Of a stretch of 64,000 nucleotides of DNA, positions 7,532-16,534 are shown one piece after another (within the stretch, counting starts at the first letter, position 1; the number at the start of each line of letters is the position of its first letter). Source of the DNA: Limnochordia bacterium. Lineage in GTDB: Bacteria > Bacillota > Limnochordia > DUMW01. Both the position numbers and the translations under genes were made by a program. The stretch lies in assembly GCA_023230925.1 (NCBI GenBank), contig JALNWK010000011.1, positions 4,661-68,660 on the forward strand, read 5' to 3'. The notes below the pieces were generated by a model, which worked only from the letters and a program-made list of their open reading frames with translations, was not told where the DNA came from and made no database searches.

Positions 7532-7571
7532 CCAACAAAACAAGGGCACCCTAGAAACCTTGGGTGCCCTT
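7532..7571 (-). terminator. Terminator of the sugar ABC transporter operon
   Basis: The arms at 7562-7571 and 7542-7551 (read on the minus strand AAGGGCACCC and GGGTGCCCTT) make a perfect 10-bp stem. On the minus strand they are followed by TGTTTTGTTGG. The hairpin sits 25 bases after the permease stop. It may also stop plus-strand transcription from ackA, but a T-run is seen only on the minus strand. Confidence 0.8.
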
Positions 7572-7596
7572 CAACGCACTATTATCCTCTACTTCT

Positions 7597-8454
7597 TTAC
7601 GCCTTAATCCCGGAGTACGCCATGGTACTTAATACCTGGCTCTGCAAAATCAGGAAGATAATAATCACTGGTGCCGTCATCAACAGCGAAGCGGCAGCGG
7701 CAGCGCCCGCTCGACCAATACCGCCACCAGCGATAGTCTGAATGGCGACCGGCAAGGTCTTCATCGCCTCAGTCCGCATATATACCACAGGCGCCCAGGC
7801 GTCATTCCAAACACCCATAAACGCAAAAATCGTTACCGTGGCCCACGCGGGCTTGGCAAAGGGCACAACCACCTTCAGGAAAGTATCTAACTCCGACGCT
7901 CCGTCTACCTTCGCAGCATCAATAAGCGAGTCAGGTATCTGCATCATAAACTGACGCATCAAGAACATGCTCATTGGCGCCGCCAGAGCTGGCAAGATCA
8001 ACGCCCAATACTTATCAATAAGGCCGAGGGCATTAATAACCAAATAACCTGGAATTGTTGTTACCGCGCCGGGAAACATCAATGCAGAAACAATCACGTT
8101 AAAAATGAAATCCCGCCCCGGCATGCGATGGTGCTTCGCTAAGGGATATGCACACAAACTAGAAATCAGCACACTACCCAGTACTACGACGACAGAAACA
8201 AACACACTATTGAACAAGTATCGCGAGAAAGGCACCCAGGTGCCAGAGGTAGCAACTAGCAAATCCGAAAAATTATCAAGTGTTGGGTTCCGCACGAAAA
8301 ACCGTGGTGGGAACAGGAACAATTCATCCAACGGCTTGAAGGCATGCGAAACCATAAATATTAGTGGAAGTAATTGGAAGACTCCTAAAGCCGTCATCAA
8401 AATAAACAACAGACTTCTTCCGGCCCCAAACCCTTTCTTCTGTACCACTGCCAT
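7597..8454 (-). CDS. Carbohydrate ABC transporter permease (MalG family)
   Basis: Inner-membrane permease of the CUT1 sugar ABC transporters, 285 residues, with about six hydrophobic segments beginning at SLLFILMTALGVFQLLPL. The EAA-type loop that contacts the ATPase is visible as AAKVDGASELDTFLKVVVP. The ATG at 8454 follows AGAGGAGG. It is the last gene of a three-gene transport operon. No ATPase subunit is encoded nearby, which is common for this family because a shared MsmK/UgpC-type ATPase serves several transporters. The substrate is unknown, most likely an oligosaccharide. Confidence 0.93.
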   Translation of the reverse strand: MAVVQKKGFGAGRSLLFILMTALGVFQLLPLIFMVSHAFKPLDELFLFPPRFFVRNPTLDNFSDLLVATSGTWVPFSRYLFNSVFVSVVVVLGSVLISSLCAYPLAKHHRMPGRDFIFNVIVSALMFPGAVTTIPGYLVINALGLIDKYWALILPALAAPMSMFLMRQFMMQIPDSLIDAAKVDGASELDTFLKVVVPFAKPAWATVTIFAFMGVWNDAWAPVVYMRTEAMKTLPVAIQTIAGGGIGRAGAAAAASLLMTAPVIIIFLILQSQVLSTMAYSGIKA

Positions 8455-8537
8455 CCGAAAAGACCTCCTCTGTTTACATAGACATCACAGCATCAGGGAA
8501 GCAACACTGCTTCCCTGCTTCTTTTCCGTATGAAAGA

Positions 8538-9512
8538 CTAATAGTCGCCCTTGGTGGAAAATACCCTCATCAGCACCCGGTTCAAAGAAAATGTGACAAC
8601 AAATAACACCATCGCAATCGCGGATGCATATCCTAGTTCGTACCTGATAAAGGCATAGTCATGTAAGTGTGCAACTATGGTATGCGTAGCGTACAGCGGA
8701 CTAGGTAGACCTGTCAATGCTACAGCCACGCCGAACACGTTAAAGGAGCTGACCACGGCCATCACCGCTCCGAAGAGCAGCTGTGGTTTCATCATGGGCA
8801 ACGTAATAAACCAGATCTCCTGTGCTTTGCTTCTGACTCCATCAATTGCACCGGCTTCATATAGCTCCTCCGGAACTGTCTGCAACCCTGCTAGCATCGC
8901 CAAGAAGCCCGCTCCCATACTCATCCACAGAGAAACCAATATAACCACCGGCATCTGCGTTGTAACATCTTTCAACCATAGAAATGGCTCCCTCAAGATT
9001 CCGAGGTTAATCAGAAAGTTATTGACTAACCCATAACGGTCACCGGAAAAGAAGTACTGCCATATAACACCCATAGCAACACCGGATGTCATTGACGGTG
9101 CGTAGAACGCCAGTGTATAGGCTAATCTGGCCCTCTTCAATTGGTTAATCAACCATGCCATCAAGAATGAAGCAAAGTATCCCACTGGACCACTAATAAT
9201 CGCAAACACCAAGGTGTTCTTGATCGCGATCAAGAAGATATCGTCTTCCAAAAACAGCAATCGATAGTTCGTCCAGCCGATCCACCGAGGTGGTTCCAAT
9301 ACGTTAAAATACGTAAAGCTTAGGTACACCGCAGCCAACACCGGACCCACCGTAAACAGTAGAAACAAGATCAGATACGGAGCCATGAACAAATACGACA
9401 GCCTATGCTTACGAATATTTTTCCCTAGATCCTTCAGCTTCTCTCCAAACGAGAGCTGAACGGTCTGAAGACCGCCAGCCTTACTTCCAACTTCAACCTT
9501 TTGCTCAGCCAC
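8538..9512 (-). CDS. Carbohydrate ABC transporter permease (MalF family)
   Basis: Partner permease of 324 residues. A hydrophilic N-terminus is followed by membrane segments from about residue 40 (LSYLFMAPYLILFLLFTVGP, a typical first segment). The EAA loop is seen as ELYEAGAIDGVRSKAQEIWF followed by TLPMMKP. The GTG at 9512 is preceded by AGGGAGTGA. The gene lies 20 bases after the binding-protein gene and is co-transcribed with it from the promoter at 12622-12650. Confidence 0.93.
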   Translation of the reverse strand: MAEQKVEVGSKAGGLQTVQLSFGEKLKDLGKNIRKHRLSYLFMAPYLILFLLFTVGPVLAAVYLSFTYFNVLEPPRWIGWTNYRLLFLEDDIFLIAIKNTLVFAIISGPVGYFASFLMAWLINQLKRARLAYTLAFYAPSMTSGVAMGVIWQYFFSGDRYGLVNNFLINLGILREPFLWLKDVTTQMPVVILVSLWMSMGAGFLAMLAGLQTVPEELYEAGAIDGVRSKAQEIWFITLPMMKPQLLFGAVMAVVSSFNVFGVAVALTGLPSPLYATHTIVAHLHDYAFIRYELGYASAIAMVLFVVTFSLNRVLMRVFSTKGDY

Positions 9513-9532
9513 AATCTGTCACTCCCTTCAGC

Positions 9533-12448
9533 CTACTTCGAGTCGCCTAGGAGATCGTCAGCACTGGTGATACCGAACTCCTCTTGCTTCCTCTGTAGTT
9601 CTCGGTTAATCTCACGAACAGCCTCTTCCAATGCTTCCATGGCGTTCCAACCTTGTAAGACTACCCGGTTCCACGCATTGTTTACGTGCCGATCCGTGTA
9701 ATAACCGCCCAACACAACAGGAATTTCCTGGAACCACTCCCACTGCTCCAAAATCGCCTCAATATCTCGACGCGGCCACGGGAGCGACTGCAATGCCTCG
9801 ACGTTGGCTGTATTCCATCGAGCTTCCACACCGATTAGCGCCTCTAGCTCAGTTCCATATCGAGCTTGCACCTCAGCGCTGGTCCACCACTTTAGGAACT
9901 CCCATGCAGCTTCGGGATCCTCACAGTCTCTCATGATCACCGCAACCTGGGACGAACCTCCTGCGCTTCTGTCGATGACACCGCCATCCTTCATATGGCC
10001 TGGCATAGGAGCCATCTCCCACCAACCAGTAATCTCAGGCGCAGCAACAGAAAGCTGTGTATAGACTCCATAGCCAGCAATCCCAATGGGAATCTCGCCA
10101 CTACGCATCCTCATGTAGAAGTTTGCCTCCATCGGTATCCTGTAACTTGTATACAGATCCGTGTACTCCTTAAACGCCTGCAATGCCTCTGGTTGGTCTA
10201 ATGCAGACTTCAACCCATCATCGGTATAGTACTTCCCACCCCGTTGATAGAGGAATGGCATGAATCCACCGGCATAGTAGAAGTCTAGACGATTGGCATG
10301 GAGGGTTGGAATCATCTTGTAGACGTCCTCCCAAGTCTGTGGAGGCTCGAGATCCAACATTCCTAGAATGTCCGTACGGTAAAACATCATGGAAAAATCC
10401 TGGTTCTCAGGTATGGCATACACTCCATCCCGGTACTGGAAGGGAGTCATGGCACCTGGTCGGAACCGAGTGATTACCTCCTCGTAATCCTCAAACTCGG
10501 AAAGGTCGACTAACCCATTTCGAATCGCAAATTCAACCGGCATCGTCGGTGGAACACCCATGGCAATATCGGGACCCTGCTGAGCCACGGAAGCTAGCAA
10601 AAGAACCTGGGTCTGGTTAGAAGGAAGGACGTTCATGTTTACGTGTATGCCTGTCTCAGGCGTAAAGGTCTCTTCGGCCATCTCCTTAATAATCTGGGTC
10701 CACTCTCTGCCGCGTAGCGACCAAACCTCAAGAACCCTACCTTCATCGTGGTAACTACCAACACCAGTATAGTCCTTGGCGAACGAGTCCTTGAAGTTAA
10801 AGAAGCTAAGTGACCATCTTTCCCAGGTACTAGACTTACCACGTGGCTCCGGCACATCCGGTCCGGAAAACGCAATATAATCTAACCGTAATGGTTTTTC
10901 CTGAAGCTCCAGAATCCACGTTCCAAGGGACTGCTGGTTACCTTGGAACCGTTCTAGACCCATCACCATGCGGTCAGGCTTATCCAAGAATTGATCAAGC
11001 TGTTCAAGAACAATTAATATGCTGTTAGCGATAATCGGTCGTTTACCACCAGCTAACTCTGTAAGGAAGTCAACTTCAGCGGCTAAGACGTCCCGTATTT
11101 CCTGTAATTCGTCTACTAGGCCCGGAATACGCTTCTCTAACTCCCATTCCATATTGGGGTCCGGGTTTCGTCCAACTAACATGCTAATTCGGTGGCCCAA
11201 TTCTGCCATTCTCCGAATAGTACTGGTGAAAACATGTACCGTACGGCTTACTTCACCGGCTTTAACCACCATACTAAGGGTATGCTCACCCGCTTCAAGT
11301 GGAATCAGATAAGGAACACCGTCTTCATCAGCAAAGCTTTCAACCCGCCAATGCTTATCCCGATAAAATCGAACCTCTTTCATTTCCTCGAAGAGAAACT
11401 GATCATCTACGCGAATCGAACGAATTGACGGTAGGTGCCCATCCTGGTACACCCGCATTGATAGCTTGTAGAATCCGGTTTCCGGTACAGTAAAACGCCA
11501 CGTGACCTCTTGGTTCCCGAGCCGCCAGCGCCATCCACCAAACTCGTTCAATCTCCACTGTCCCGCTGCAAAAGGCTCAGATAATGGATCGGAGCCAAAT
11601 TCACGACGAAGGGTAGCATCACTTTTCACATAAGTATCCTCCGCCTGGAACTTGACAAGAACGTTGTCTACTTCCTTGTATCCTTTGGCCCGGTATTCAT
11701 TTAACACCTGTTCATAACTAGGTATCTGTTCAAGTCCACCGAGCACGATGGTGTCCAGCACAATTGGCTCACCTAGAGCTTCAAGTCGGATCGTATGTGT
11801 TCCGGCCTCAAAGTAAAACAAAACAGGATCAAGGTAAAGACCATCCGGATCATATAGGTCTGTATTCATCCAGCGCTTAATCTCAACTTGTGTAGGCTGT
11901 ACATCATTACCCCGATTGTCCTGGATTGGAGGTGCGCTATCCACAAACAGACGATTAAACTGAAAGCGACGTGCTTCCCTAAAGGGATATTCACCGTTGA
12001 TTTTCATGGAGCGGCGAATCGGCGCACGCTTCCCTTCAATCGGATAGTAGGTAAAGTTCATGCTATAAAGACCCGATTTAGGTATTTCGACGGTCCAATC
12101 GACCCAAGTCTCGTCCTCACGCCAGACTAGGAATTCCCCTTGACGCCCATCTAACTCGTCAATAACTTCCAAGGTCTGTGAGTTGGTATCGGAATAATCC
12201 ACTGCTTTGATAACAATTTCAGTGTCAGTAACTTGGTAGCCCTGTTCCTCATAAAGCCCTAACATATTCCAGTAGGGTTCTTCGGGCAACTCAAAGAGAC
12301 TGGACCGTACGTCAGCGGATGCATAGACTAAGTTCATACTGAATTGCAGTGATGCAATCAGGATTAATAACATACCTAACATTGCTAAAGTAGCTACCGC
12401 AAAGCGTATGCGCCGCTTGTCCGGAACTTTTGTGTTAATCGCAGCCAA
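9533..12448 (-). CDS. Very large extracellular sugar-binding protein with two N-terminal beta-sandwich-like repeats
   Basis: At 971 residues it is about twice the length of usual CUT1 binding proteins. A hydrophobic signal or anchor segment (about 15-43) ends in YASA, a possible signal peptidase I site, and no lipobox cysteine is present. The only Cys is deep in the C-terminal domain. Residues about 46-235 and 240-430 look like two related carbohydrate-binding beta-sandwich modules: both contain W-rich strands, a Gly-Phe/Leu-Tyr strand (SGLYSMNFTYY, TGFYKLSMRVY) and an EAGTHTIRL / EAGEHTLSM strand. A helical region (about 435-540) follows, then the type 1 solute-binding domain from about 575. 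The TTG start follows AGGAGG by 8 bases. The extra modules may hold polysaccharide at the cell surface; that is inference. Confidence 0.88.
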   Translation of the reverse strand: MAAINTKVPDKRRIRFAVATLAMLGMLLILIASLQFSMNLVYASADVRSSLFELPEEPYWNMLGLYEEQGYQVTDTEIVIKAVDYSDTNSQTLEVIDELDGRQGEFLVWREDETWVDWTVEIPKSGLYSMNFTYYPIEGKRAPIRRSMKINGEYPFREARRFQFNRLFVDSAPPIQDNRGNDVQPTQVEIKRWMNTDLYDPDGLYLDPVLFYFEAGTHTIRLEALGEPIVLDTIVLGGLEQIPSYEQVLNEYRAKGYKEVDNVLVKFQAEDTYVKSDATLRREFGSDPLSEPFAAGQWRLNEFGGWRWRLGNQEVTWRFTVPETGFYKLSMRVYQDGHLPSIRSIRVDDQFLFEEMKEVRFYRDKHWRVESFADEDGVPYLIPLEAGEHTLSMVVKAGEVSRTVHVFTSTIRRMAELGHRISMLVGRNPDPNMEWELEKRIPGLVDELQEIRDVLAAEVDFLTELAGGKRPIIANSILIVLEQLDQFLDKPDRMVMGLERFQGNQQSLGTWILELQEKPLRLDYIAFSGPDVPEPRGKSSTWERWSLSFFNFKDSFAKDYTGVGSYHDEGRVLEVWSLRGREWTQIIKEMAEETFTPETGIHVNMNVLPSNQTQVLLLASVAQQGPDIAMGVPPTMPVEFAIRNGLVDLSEFEDYEEVITRFRPGAMTPFQYRDGVYAIPENQDFSMMFYRTDILGMLDLEPPQTWEDVYKMIPTLHANRLDFYYAGGFMPFLYQRGGKYYTDDGLKSALDQPEALQAFKEYTDLYTSYRIPMEANFYMRMRSGEIPIGIAGYGVYTQLSVAAPEITGWWEMAPMPGHMKDGGVIDRSAGGSSQVAVIMRDCEDPEAAWEFLKWWTSAEVQARYGTELEALIGVEARWNTANVEALQSLPWPRRDIEAILEQWEWFQEIPVVLGGYYTDRHVNNAWNRVVLQGWNAMEALEEAVREINRELQRKQEEFGITSADDLLGDSK

Positions 12449-12621
12449 TTAGACAACCTCCTCTTTCATAAATCAACCCATAGTCCAACCAGGATACTGA
12501 CCTGCTTGAAGAAAGACATTGAGAACAAGGCCCGACATAACTACAATATTCAACATTGCATCCGCTTATCCATAGTATCCAGATGGATCTAAACGTGCCA
12601 GGCTTACTAATATCTTGTACC

Positions 12622-12650
12622 ATTATAGTTTTTTGGGCAATTCAAGTCAA
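12622..12650 (-). promoter_or_regulatory. Sigma-A promoter of the sugar ABC transporter operon
   Basis: On the minus strand TTGACT (12650-12645) and TATAAT (12627-12622) are separated by 17 bases, an almost perfect vegetative promoter. The leader to the TTG start is about 165 bases and contains small inverted ATCCAT/ATGGAT words around 12560-12580 that could bind a regulator, perhaps the nearby DeoR protein. The operator assignment is speculative. Confidence 0.85.
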
Positions 12651-12688
12651 GCCACCGGTTGGTATGAGGCTGATGGGGCTCTGACCTA

Positions 12689-13654
12689 CTAAGCCCACCA
12701 CATTTCTCCTGCGGTCTCATAAATAAGAACGTTCTTTAAGAACTGTACGGCCTTTTCAAAGCCTTCACTAGGCGTCATTAGGCTATCTTCATGTTCAATA
12801 CTCAGTACGTAATCATAGCCAACTAATCTAAGGTTGCTGACAATATCATTCCATACAGATTCTGAATGACCATAGCCCACTGTGCGGAAAATCCAGCTTC
12901 GATTTATCTCATCGCCATAGTGTTTGGTATCCAAAACACCATTGCGCGCCGTGTTAATTGGATCAATGCGGCAATCTTTTGCGTGAACGTGGTAAATGGC
13001 ATCACCAAGTTCTCGAATTGTCGCAATTGGATCCATCCCTTGCCAAAACAGATGGCTTGGATCATAATTGGCACCAATTACAGGACCAACAGCATTTCGG
13101 AGCTTCAAGAGGGTCTCCGGGTTATATACTAAAAACCCTGGATGCATTTCCAAACCAATCTTCTCTACCCCGTGGTCCTTAGCAAACTGCACCTCTTCTT
13201 GCCAAAATGGAATAGCAGCCTCTTCCCACTGCCATTCTAAAACTTTGAGGAAATCATCCGGCCATGGGCAAGTAACCCAGTTTGGGTACTTAGCATTTGG
13301 CCCTTCACCTGGACACCCAGAGAACGTAAGTATAGTATCAATGCCCAGTTTCTCTGCAAGTAGAATTGTCTTCCGCTGTACATCACGATGGGCCTTAGCC
13401 ACTTCCTCCTGGGGATGAAGGGGATTTCCATGGCAACTCAAGGCACTAATCTGAATCCCCCGCTCATCGAAAAGTCGCTTCCATTTCTTGAGCTTGCCCG
13501 AATCTGCAAGAAGTTCGTCCACCGGACATTGGGCATTGCCTGGGTAGTTACCCGTACCCACTTCTATTGCGTCCAACCCTAATGACTTAATATAGTCAAG
13601 GGTTTCAACCAAGTTCTTCTGCGAAAAAAGCGCATTGAACACACCGAGTTTCAT
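12689..13654 (-). CDS. Sugar phosphate isomerase/epimerase-like TIM barrel
   Basis: Xylose isomerase-like/AP endonuclease 2 TIM-barrel family (PF01261), 321 residues. Metal-binding positions expected in the family are visible: SALSCHGNPLHP, GLEMHPGF, ANYDPSHLFWQG, YHVHAKDC and SIEHED near the end. The ATG follows GGGGAGG. It is flanked by a DeoR regulator gene upstream and the ABC transporter genes downstream, so it probably acts on the sugar imported by that system. The exact substrate is not deducible; related proteins include tagatose/psicose epimerases and inosose-type isomerases. Confidence 0.88.
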   Translation of the reverse strand: MKLGVFNALFSQKNLVETLDYIKSLGLDAIEVGTGNYPGNAQCPVDELLADSGKLKKWKRLFDERGIQISALSCHGNPLHPQEEVAKAHRDVQRKTILLAEKLGIDTILTFSGCPGEGPNAKYPNWVTCPWPDDFLKVLEWQWEEAAIPFWQEEVQFAKDHGVEKIGLEMHPGFLVYNPETLLKLRNAVGPVIGANYDPSHLFWQGMDPIATIRELGDAIYHVHAKDCRIDPINTARNGVLDTKHYGDEINRSWIFRTVGYGHSESVWNDIVSNLRLVGYDYVLSIEHEDSLMTPSEGFEKAVQFLKNVLIYETAGEMWWA

Positions 13655-13683
13655 TGAAAAACCTCCCCTAACATATGCCTAAC

Positions 13684-13717
13684 AATAACACAGCCTCCCA
13701 CAGAGGCCGTGGTTATT
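13684..13717 (-). terminator. Hairpin between deoR-type gene and isomerase gene
   Basis: An imperfect hairpin of about 13 bp (ATAACACAGCCTC against GAGGCCGTGGTTAT, one mismatch and one bulge) lies between the two minus-strand genes. On the minus strand a weakly T-rich stretch (TTATTGTTAG) covers the last bases of the stem and what follows. It may act as a partial terminator, lowering read-through from the regulator gene into the isomerase gene. Confidence 0.4.
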
Positions 13718-13741
13718 GCTTTGTTACTGTCTGTATTCGAC

Positions 13742-14563
13742 CTAAATGGACATATTCCTGCCCGGAGGGTACTCTTTTTTCCTGGTAATCGGTGCACTGC
13801 CCGTTTTTGCTTGCACTACCCTGATACCTCGCTCCCGCATTTTCATAAGCCACTCGACGCTGGTCTTACTATCTGTAATTACGCAATTGATCTGGTCTAA
13901 ATGAACAATATTACAGAAAGCAATGCGCCCAAATTTTGAGTAATCCACAACAACAATGGTTTCCTTGGCCGCCTTGACCATCAGTCGCTTAATCTCGCTG
14001 TCTACCTCGCTGGCATCAGTCAGTCCATGTTCGTCGGTAATCCCCTTGCAGGAGAAAACTGCCTTGTCTACGTGAAATTGACTAATTGTCTTTGTTGCTA
14101 CCGGACCTATGAACCCCAAACTGGTATTGCAGAGAGTACCACCAACTCCAATAACTCTAATGTTAGGGTAAGCCGCCAGTTCTCCTATAATTCGCAGCGA
14201 ATTTGTAACCACGGTTATATTCTTCTTCTGAACCAGCCGCTGCGCCGTATACAGGGCAGTACTGCTTGCGTCAAACATGATCGTATCTCCATCATTAATG
14301 AGCTCAACTGCCTGTAGCGCAATACTGGTTTTCTCTATCGGATTCTTGACTTCTCGGACATGGTATGGCAGCTCAAAACTAGAACCAACCCCAATGGCTC
14401 CCCCGTGGACTCGTCTGACCAATCCCTGCTTTTCCAGTTCCTCTAGGTCACGTCGAATAGTCTCTTCTGTAACACCGAATAACTCACTTAGGTTTGAGAC
14501 CCGCACCGTACCCCATTTTTGAACTTCGTTCAAAATCCCTGCTCGGCGTTGCTCTCCGAGCAT
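13742..14563 (-). CDS. DeoR-family transcriptional regulator
   Basis: A 273-residue repressor. It has an N-terminal winged helix-turn-helix (about 1-57: VSNLSELFGVTEETIRRDLE, then LVRRVHGGAI, the DeoR family signature) and a C-terminal DeoRC sugar-phosphate sensing domain with DTIMFDASSTAL and VVDYSKFGR. Start ATG at 14563 with AGAGGTGG 6 bases upstream. Regulators of this type respond to phosphorylated sugars and usually control adjacent catabolic genes, so the isomerase and ABC transporter genes downstream are the likely targets. The BMC operon, which in related systems is often DeoR-controlled, is another candidate. Confidence 0.94.
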   Translation of the reverse strand: MLGEQRRAGILNEVQKWGTVRVSNLSELFGVTEETIRRDLEELEKQGLVRRVHGGAIGVGSSFELPYHVREVKNPIEKTSIALQAVELINDGDTIMFDASSTALYTAQRLVQKKNITVVTNSLRIIGELAAYPNIRVIGVGGTLCNTSLGFIGPVATKTISQFHVDKAVFSCKGITDEHGLTDASEVDSEIKRLMVKAAKETIVVVDYSKFGRIAFCNIVHLDQINCVITDSKTSVEWLMKMRERGIRVVQAKTGSAPITRKKEYPPGRNMSI

Positions 14564-14764
14564 AGTGGACCACCTCTAAACAACAGATTTGCCCTTTCAG
14601 GCCCTTACATACTTCTGCAGGCCTATGTAGATTTCCTGCCTAAATCATATCTGGTAAGACCAAGCGGGTTCATATTGGCAACGTTATTCCCCCAGTCTGT
14701 GGTGAATGGGGGACCGTTCGGTAGGGCACATCCGTACCCTACCTTCTCTTAAGAATATCGTGCA

Positions 14765-15811
14765 TTACTGAATATATTTTAGTACCTCATTCAAATCCAC
14801 TTGCTCATGTAAACAGGCGTTAAGGCCACCGGCCAATACATCGGCAACATCATCGATGAGAACGTCGATCTCTTTTGGCGTCACAATCATGCTTCCCATG
14901 TAGGGCGTCAATAGCTGCTGGATAACTTGTTTACGCTGGTTACTGCCGCCTTCTTTGGAAGCTGTTCGTTCAGGGTGTGTGATCATTCTTGGATCCACGT
15001 GTAGGCTAGTAGCACGTGGAACATCTTCGTCTTGTTCAAAGGCCTCTGGACCTTCCTCCAATATCCGTAGTCCGTCATTGATAATCGTTGTAGCATGAAT
15101 AACCGTAGGTACCCCAATCGAGACCACCGGGACCCCTAAGACTTCCGGCGTAATGGCGAGGCGTCGGTTACCCACTCCTGCACCCGGATTTATTCCTGTA
15201 TCGGATATCTGGACTGTACTACATAAACGCTTCGAGCTCCGAGAAGCCAAAGCATCAATGCAGATGACTAGGCCCGGCTTGATCCTTTGTGTAACACCGA
15301 GAATAATCTCGCCTGTTTCGATTCCAGTAAGCCCCAGGACTCCCGGCGCTAAGGCGGCCACCGGTCTTAGCCCTCCTCTTCCCTCTGCAGGCACCAATTG
15401 GTACAGATGCCTTGTTACCATTATTTTGTTTACTACCTTTGGGCCCAGGGCATCAGGTGTAGCATTCCAGTTGCCCAAGCCAATTACCAGTACCACTGCC
15501 GAGGTATCCAGGTCCTTGGTATATCGGGTGAGTTCCTTTGCCAGAAGCTGACTTACCTCTTCCCTCGTTTCCACATCTCTCTGACGAAGGCCCTGGGCCT
15601 CTATCGTTGTGTAGTTTCCCGGTAGTTTGTTCATCATTTGTGCCCCGACCTTGGACTTGATGAAAATGCGGGTGACGGTAGCGGTTTTCCCTTCTTCCTT
15701 GTACACTTCCACCCCAGGTATTTCAGGTGGACCTTCTTCTTTAACGAAAAGTTCCTGGGCTTCTATGGCCAGATCGGTTCTCGTATCCAAATAGTCATAC
15801 TCAGACCACAT
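14765..15811 (-). CDS. gpr: Spore germination protease GPR
   Basis: Self-activating protease that degrades small acid-soluble spore proteins at germination; a marker of endospore formers. The start TDLA (DTRTDLAIEAQE), GLGNWNATPDALGPKVV, GLTGIETGEII, ICIDALASRS and DTGINPGAGVGN are characteristic of family M63/A25. The frame opens at 15847, but the ATG at 15811 has GTGGAGGTG correctly spaced and gives the expected N-terminus (348 residues). A sigma-F/G-like promoter lies just upstream. It is divergent from rpsT, as in the conserved Firmicute cluster. Confidence 0.96.
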   Translation of the reverse strand: MWSEYDYLDTRTDLAIEAQELFVKEEGPPEIPGVEVYKEEGKTATVTRIFIKSKVGAQMMNKLPGNYTTIEAQGLRQRDVETREEVSQLLAKELTRYTKDLDTSAVVLVIGLGNWNATPDALGPKVVNKIMVTRHLYQLVPAEGRGGLRPVAALAPGVLGLTGIETGEIILGVTQRIKPGLVICIDALASRSSKRLCSTVQISDTGINPGAGVGNRRLAITPEVLGVPVVSIGVPTVIHATTIINDGLRILEEGPEAFEQDEDVPRATSLHVDPRMITHPERTASKEGGSNQRKQVIQQLLTPYMGSMIVTPKEIDVLIDDVADVLAGGLNACLHEQVDLNEVLKYIQ

Positions 15812-15835
15812 ATTATGCACCTCCACTCTACAATA

Positions 15836-15865
15836 TAGAATGTCCAATCCCGCAGAGCTTTATCC
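15836..15865 (-). promoter_or_regulatory. Sigma-F/G-like forespore promoter of gpr
   Basis: On the minus strand the -10-like CATTCTA (15842-15836) fits the forespore consensus CATNNTA. A GGATA (15865-15861) stands 18 bases upstream at the -35 position, close to the GNATR consensus. gpr is a known sigma-F/sigma-G target in Bacillus. The distance to the ribosome site and ATG at 15811 is appropriate. Confidence 0.6.
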
Positions 15866-16158
15866 CGTACCCTTCCCGCATAATGGCAGGGCCTAAAAAC
15901 AGTAGTTCGCAGAAATAAATCATATTTCAAAACAACAGTAAACATAATGCCCTACTTCAGCCATGGGATGGAAGGCCTGTCGCCTCTAGCATTGTACAGT
16001 CTGATGTTGTATAAGAATGTGTCTATACATACTCGTAGAAATATCATGTGGTATTCTAATCATCGACATCGAACTTGCGACAATCATCAAGCTGGCTAAT
16101 GGTGACAACTACTTCTTACCGGAGAAGGGCAATGGGGATGGCTCGACTGAGAAACAAC
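15866..16158. other. Intergenic region between gpr and the rpsT promoter
   Basis: I see no convincing gene in these 290 bases. It is AT-rich in its middle part (around 16000-16060). No riboswitch, terminator or repeat could be recognised. Confidence 0.5.
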
Positions 16159-16187
16159 TTGCAAAGCAAGGCTGACCGTGGTAGAAT
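16159..16187 (+). promoter_or_regulatory. Sigma-A promoter of rpsT
   Basis: TTGCAA (16159-16164) and TAGAAT (16182-16187) have a 17-base spacer. The predicted transcript starts near 16194 and has a short leader of about 40 bases, with GGGAGG ahead of the ATG. Confidence 0.7.
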
Positions 16188-16232
16188 TGCAATGGGCAAA
16201 TTCGCGAATATTAGGGAGGCATATATACATCA

Positions 16233-16493
16233 ATGGCTAATACACCTTCTGCCAAGAAACGCATCAAAGTTGCCGAACGCCGCAGCCTTAGAAATAAGTC
16301 GGTTCAATCAGGCGTTAAGACGGCAATCCGGAAATACCAAGTCGCCTTGGAAAACCAGCCGGAGAATGCTCCGGCATACCTTTCGGAGGCGGTTTCTTTA
16401 CTAGACAAAGCTGCATCTAAGGGCGTTATCCACCCCAATAAAGCAGCAAGACGGAAATCCCGTCTTACTAAAGCACTAAACAAAGTCCAGTAA
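16233..16493 (+). CDS. rpsT: 30S ribosomal protein S20
   Basis: Small ribosomal subunit protein binding 16S rRNA, 86 residues, the normal length. The start MANTPSAKKRIKVAERRSL, the basic helical composition and the end VIHPNKAARRKSRLTKALN are diagnostic. AGGGAGG lies ahead of the ATG. It is convergent with holA and divergent from gpr, the order found in Bacillus-type genomes. Confidence 0.97.
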   Translation: MANTPSAKKRIKVAERRSLRNKSVQSGVKTAIRKYQVALENQPENAPAYLSEAVSLLDKAASKGVIHPNKAARRKSRLTKALNKVQ

Positions 16494-16499
16494 AATGGG

Positions 16500-16527
16500 G
16501 GGTGGTGTATCGATATCTACACCGCCC
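16500..16527. terminator. Hairpin between convergent rpsT and holA
   Basis: GGGTGGTGTA (16500-16509) pairs with TACACCGCCC (16518-16527) around an 8-base loop, with one G-T wobble. It lies right between the two converging stops and probably acts as a shared terminator, although neither side has a clear T-run. Confidence 0.55.
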
Positions 16528-16534
16528 AACTCCA

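Noticed and set aside
9533..12448. Fusion or assembly join of two genes in the 971-residue binding protein
   Set aside because: The frame is uninterrupted, codon usage looks uniform and the two N-terminal modules are related to each other, which favours a genuine multidomain protein.
15990..16060. Second promoter for rpsT around TTGTAC and TATAAG
   Set aside because: The spacing between the two words is only 12 bases, too short for sigma-A; the 16159-16187 site is better.
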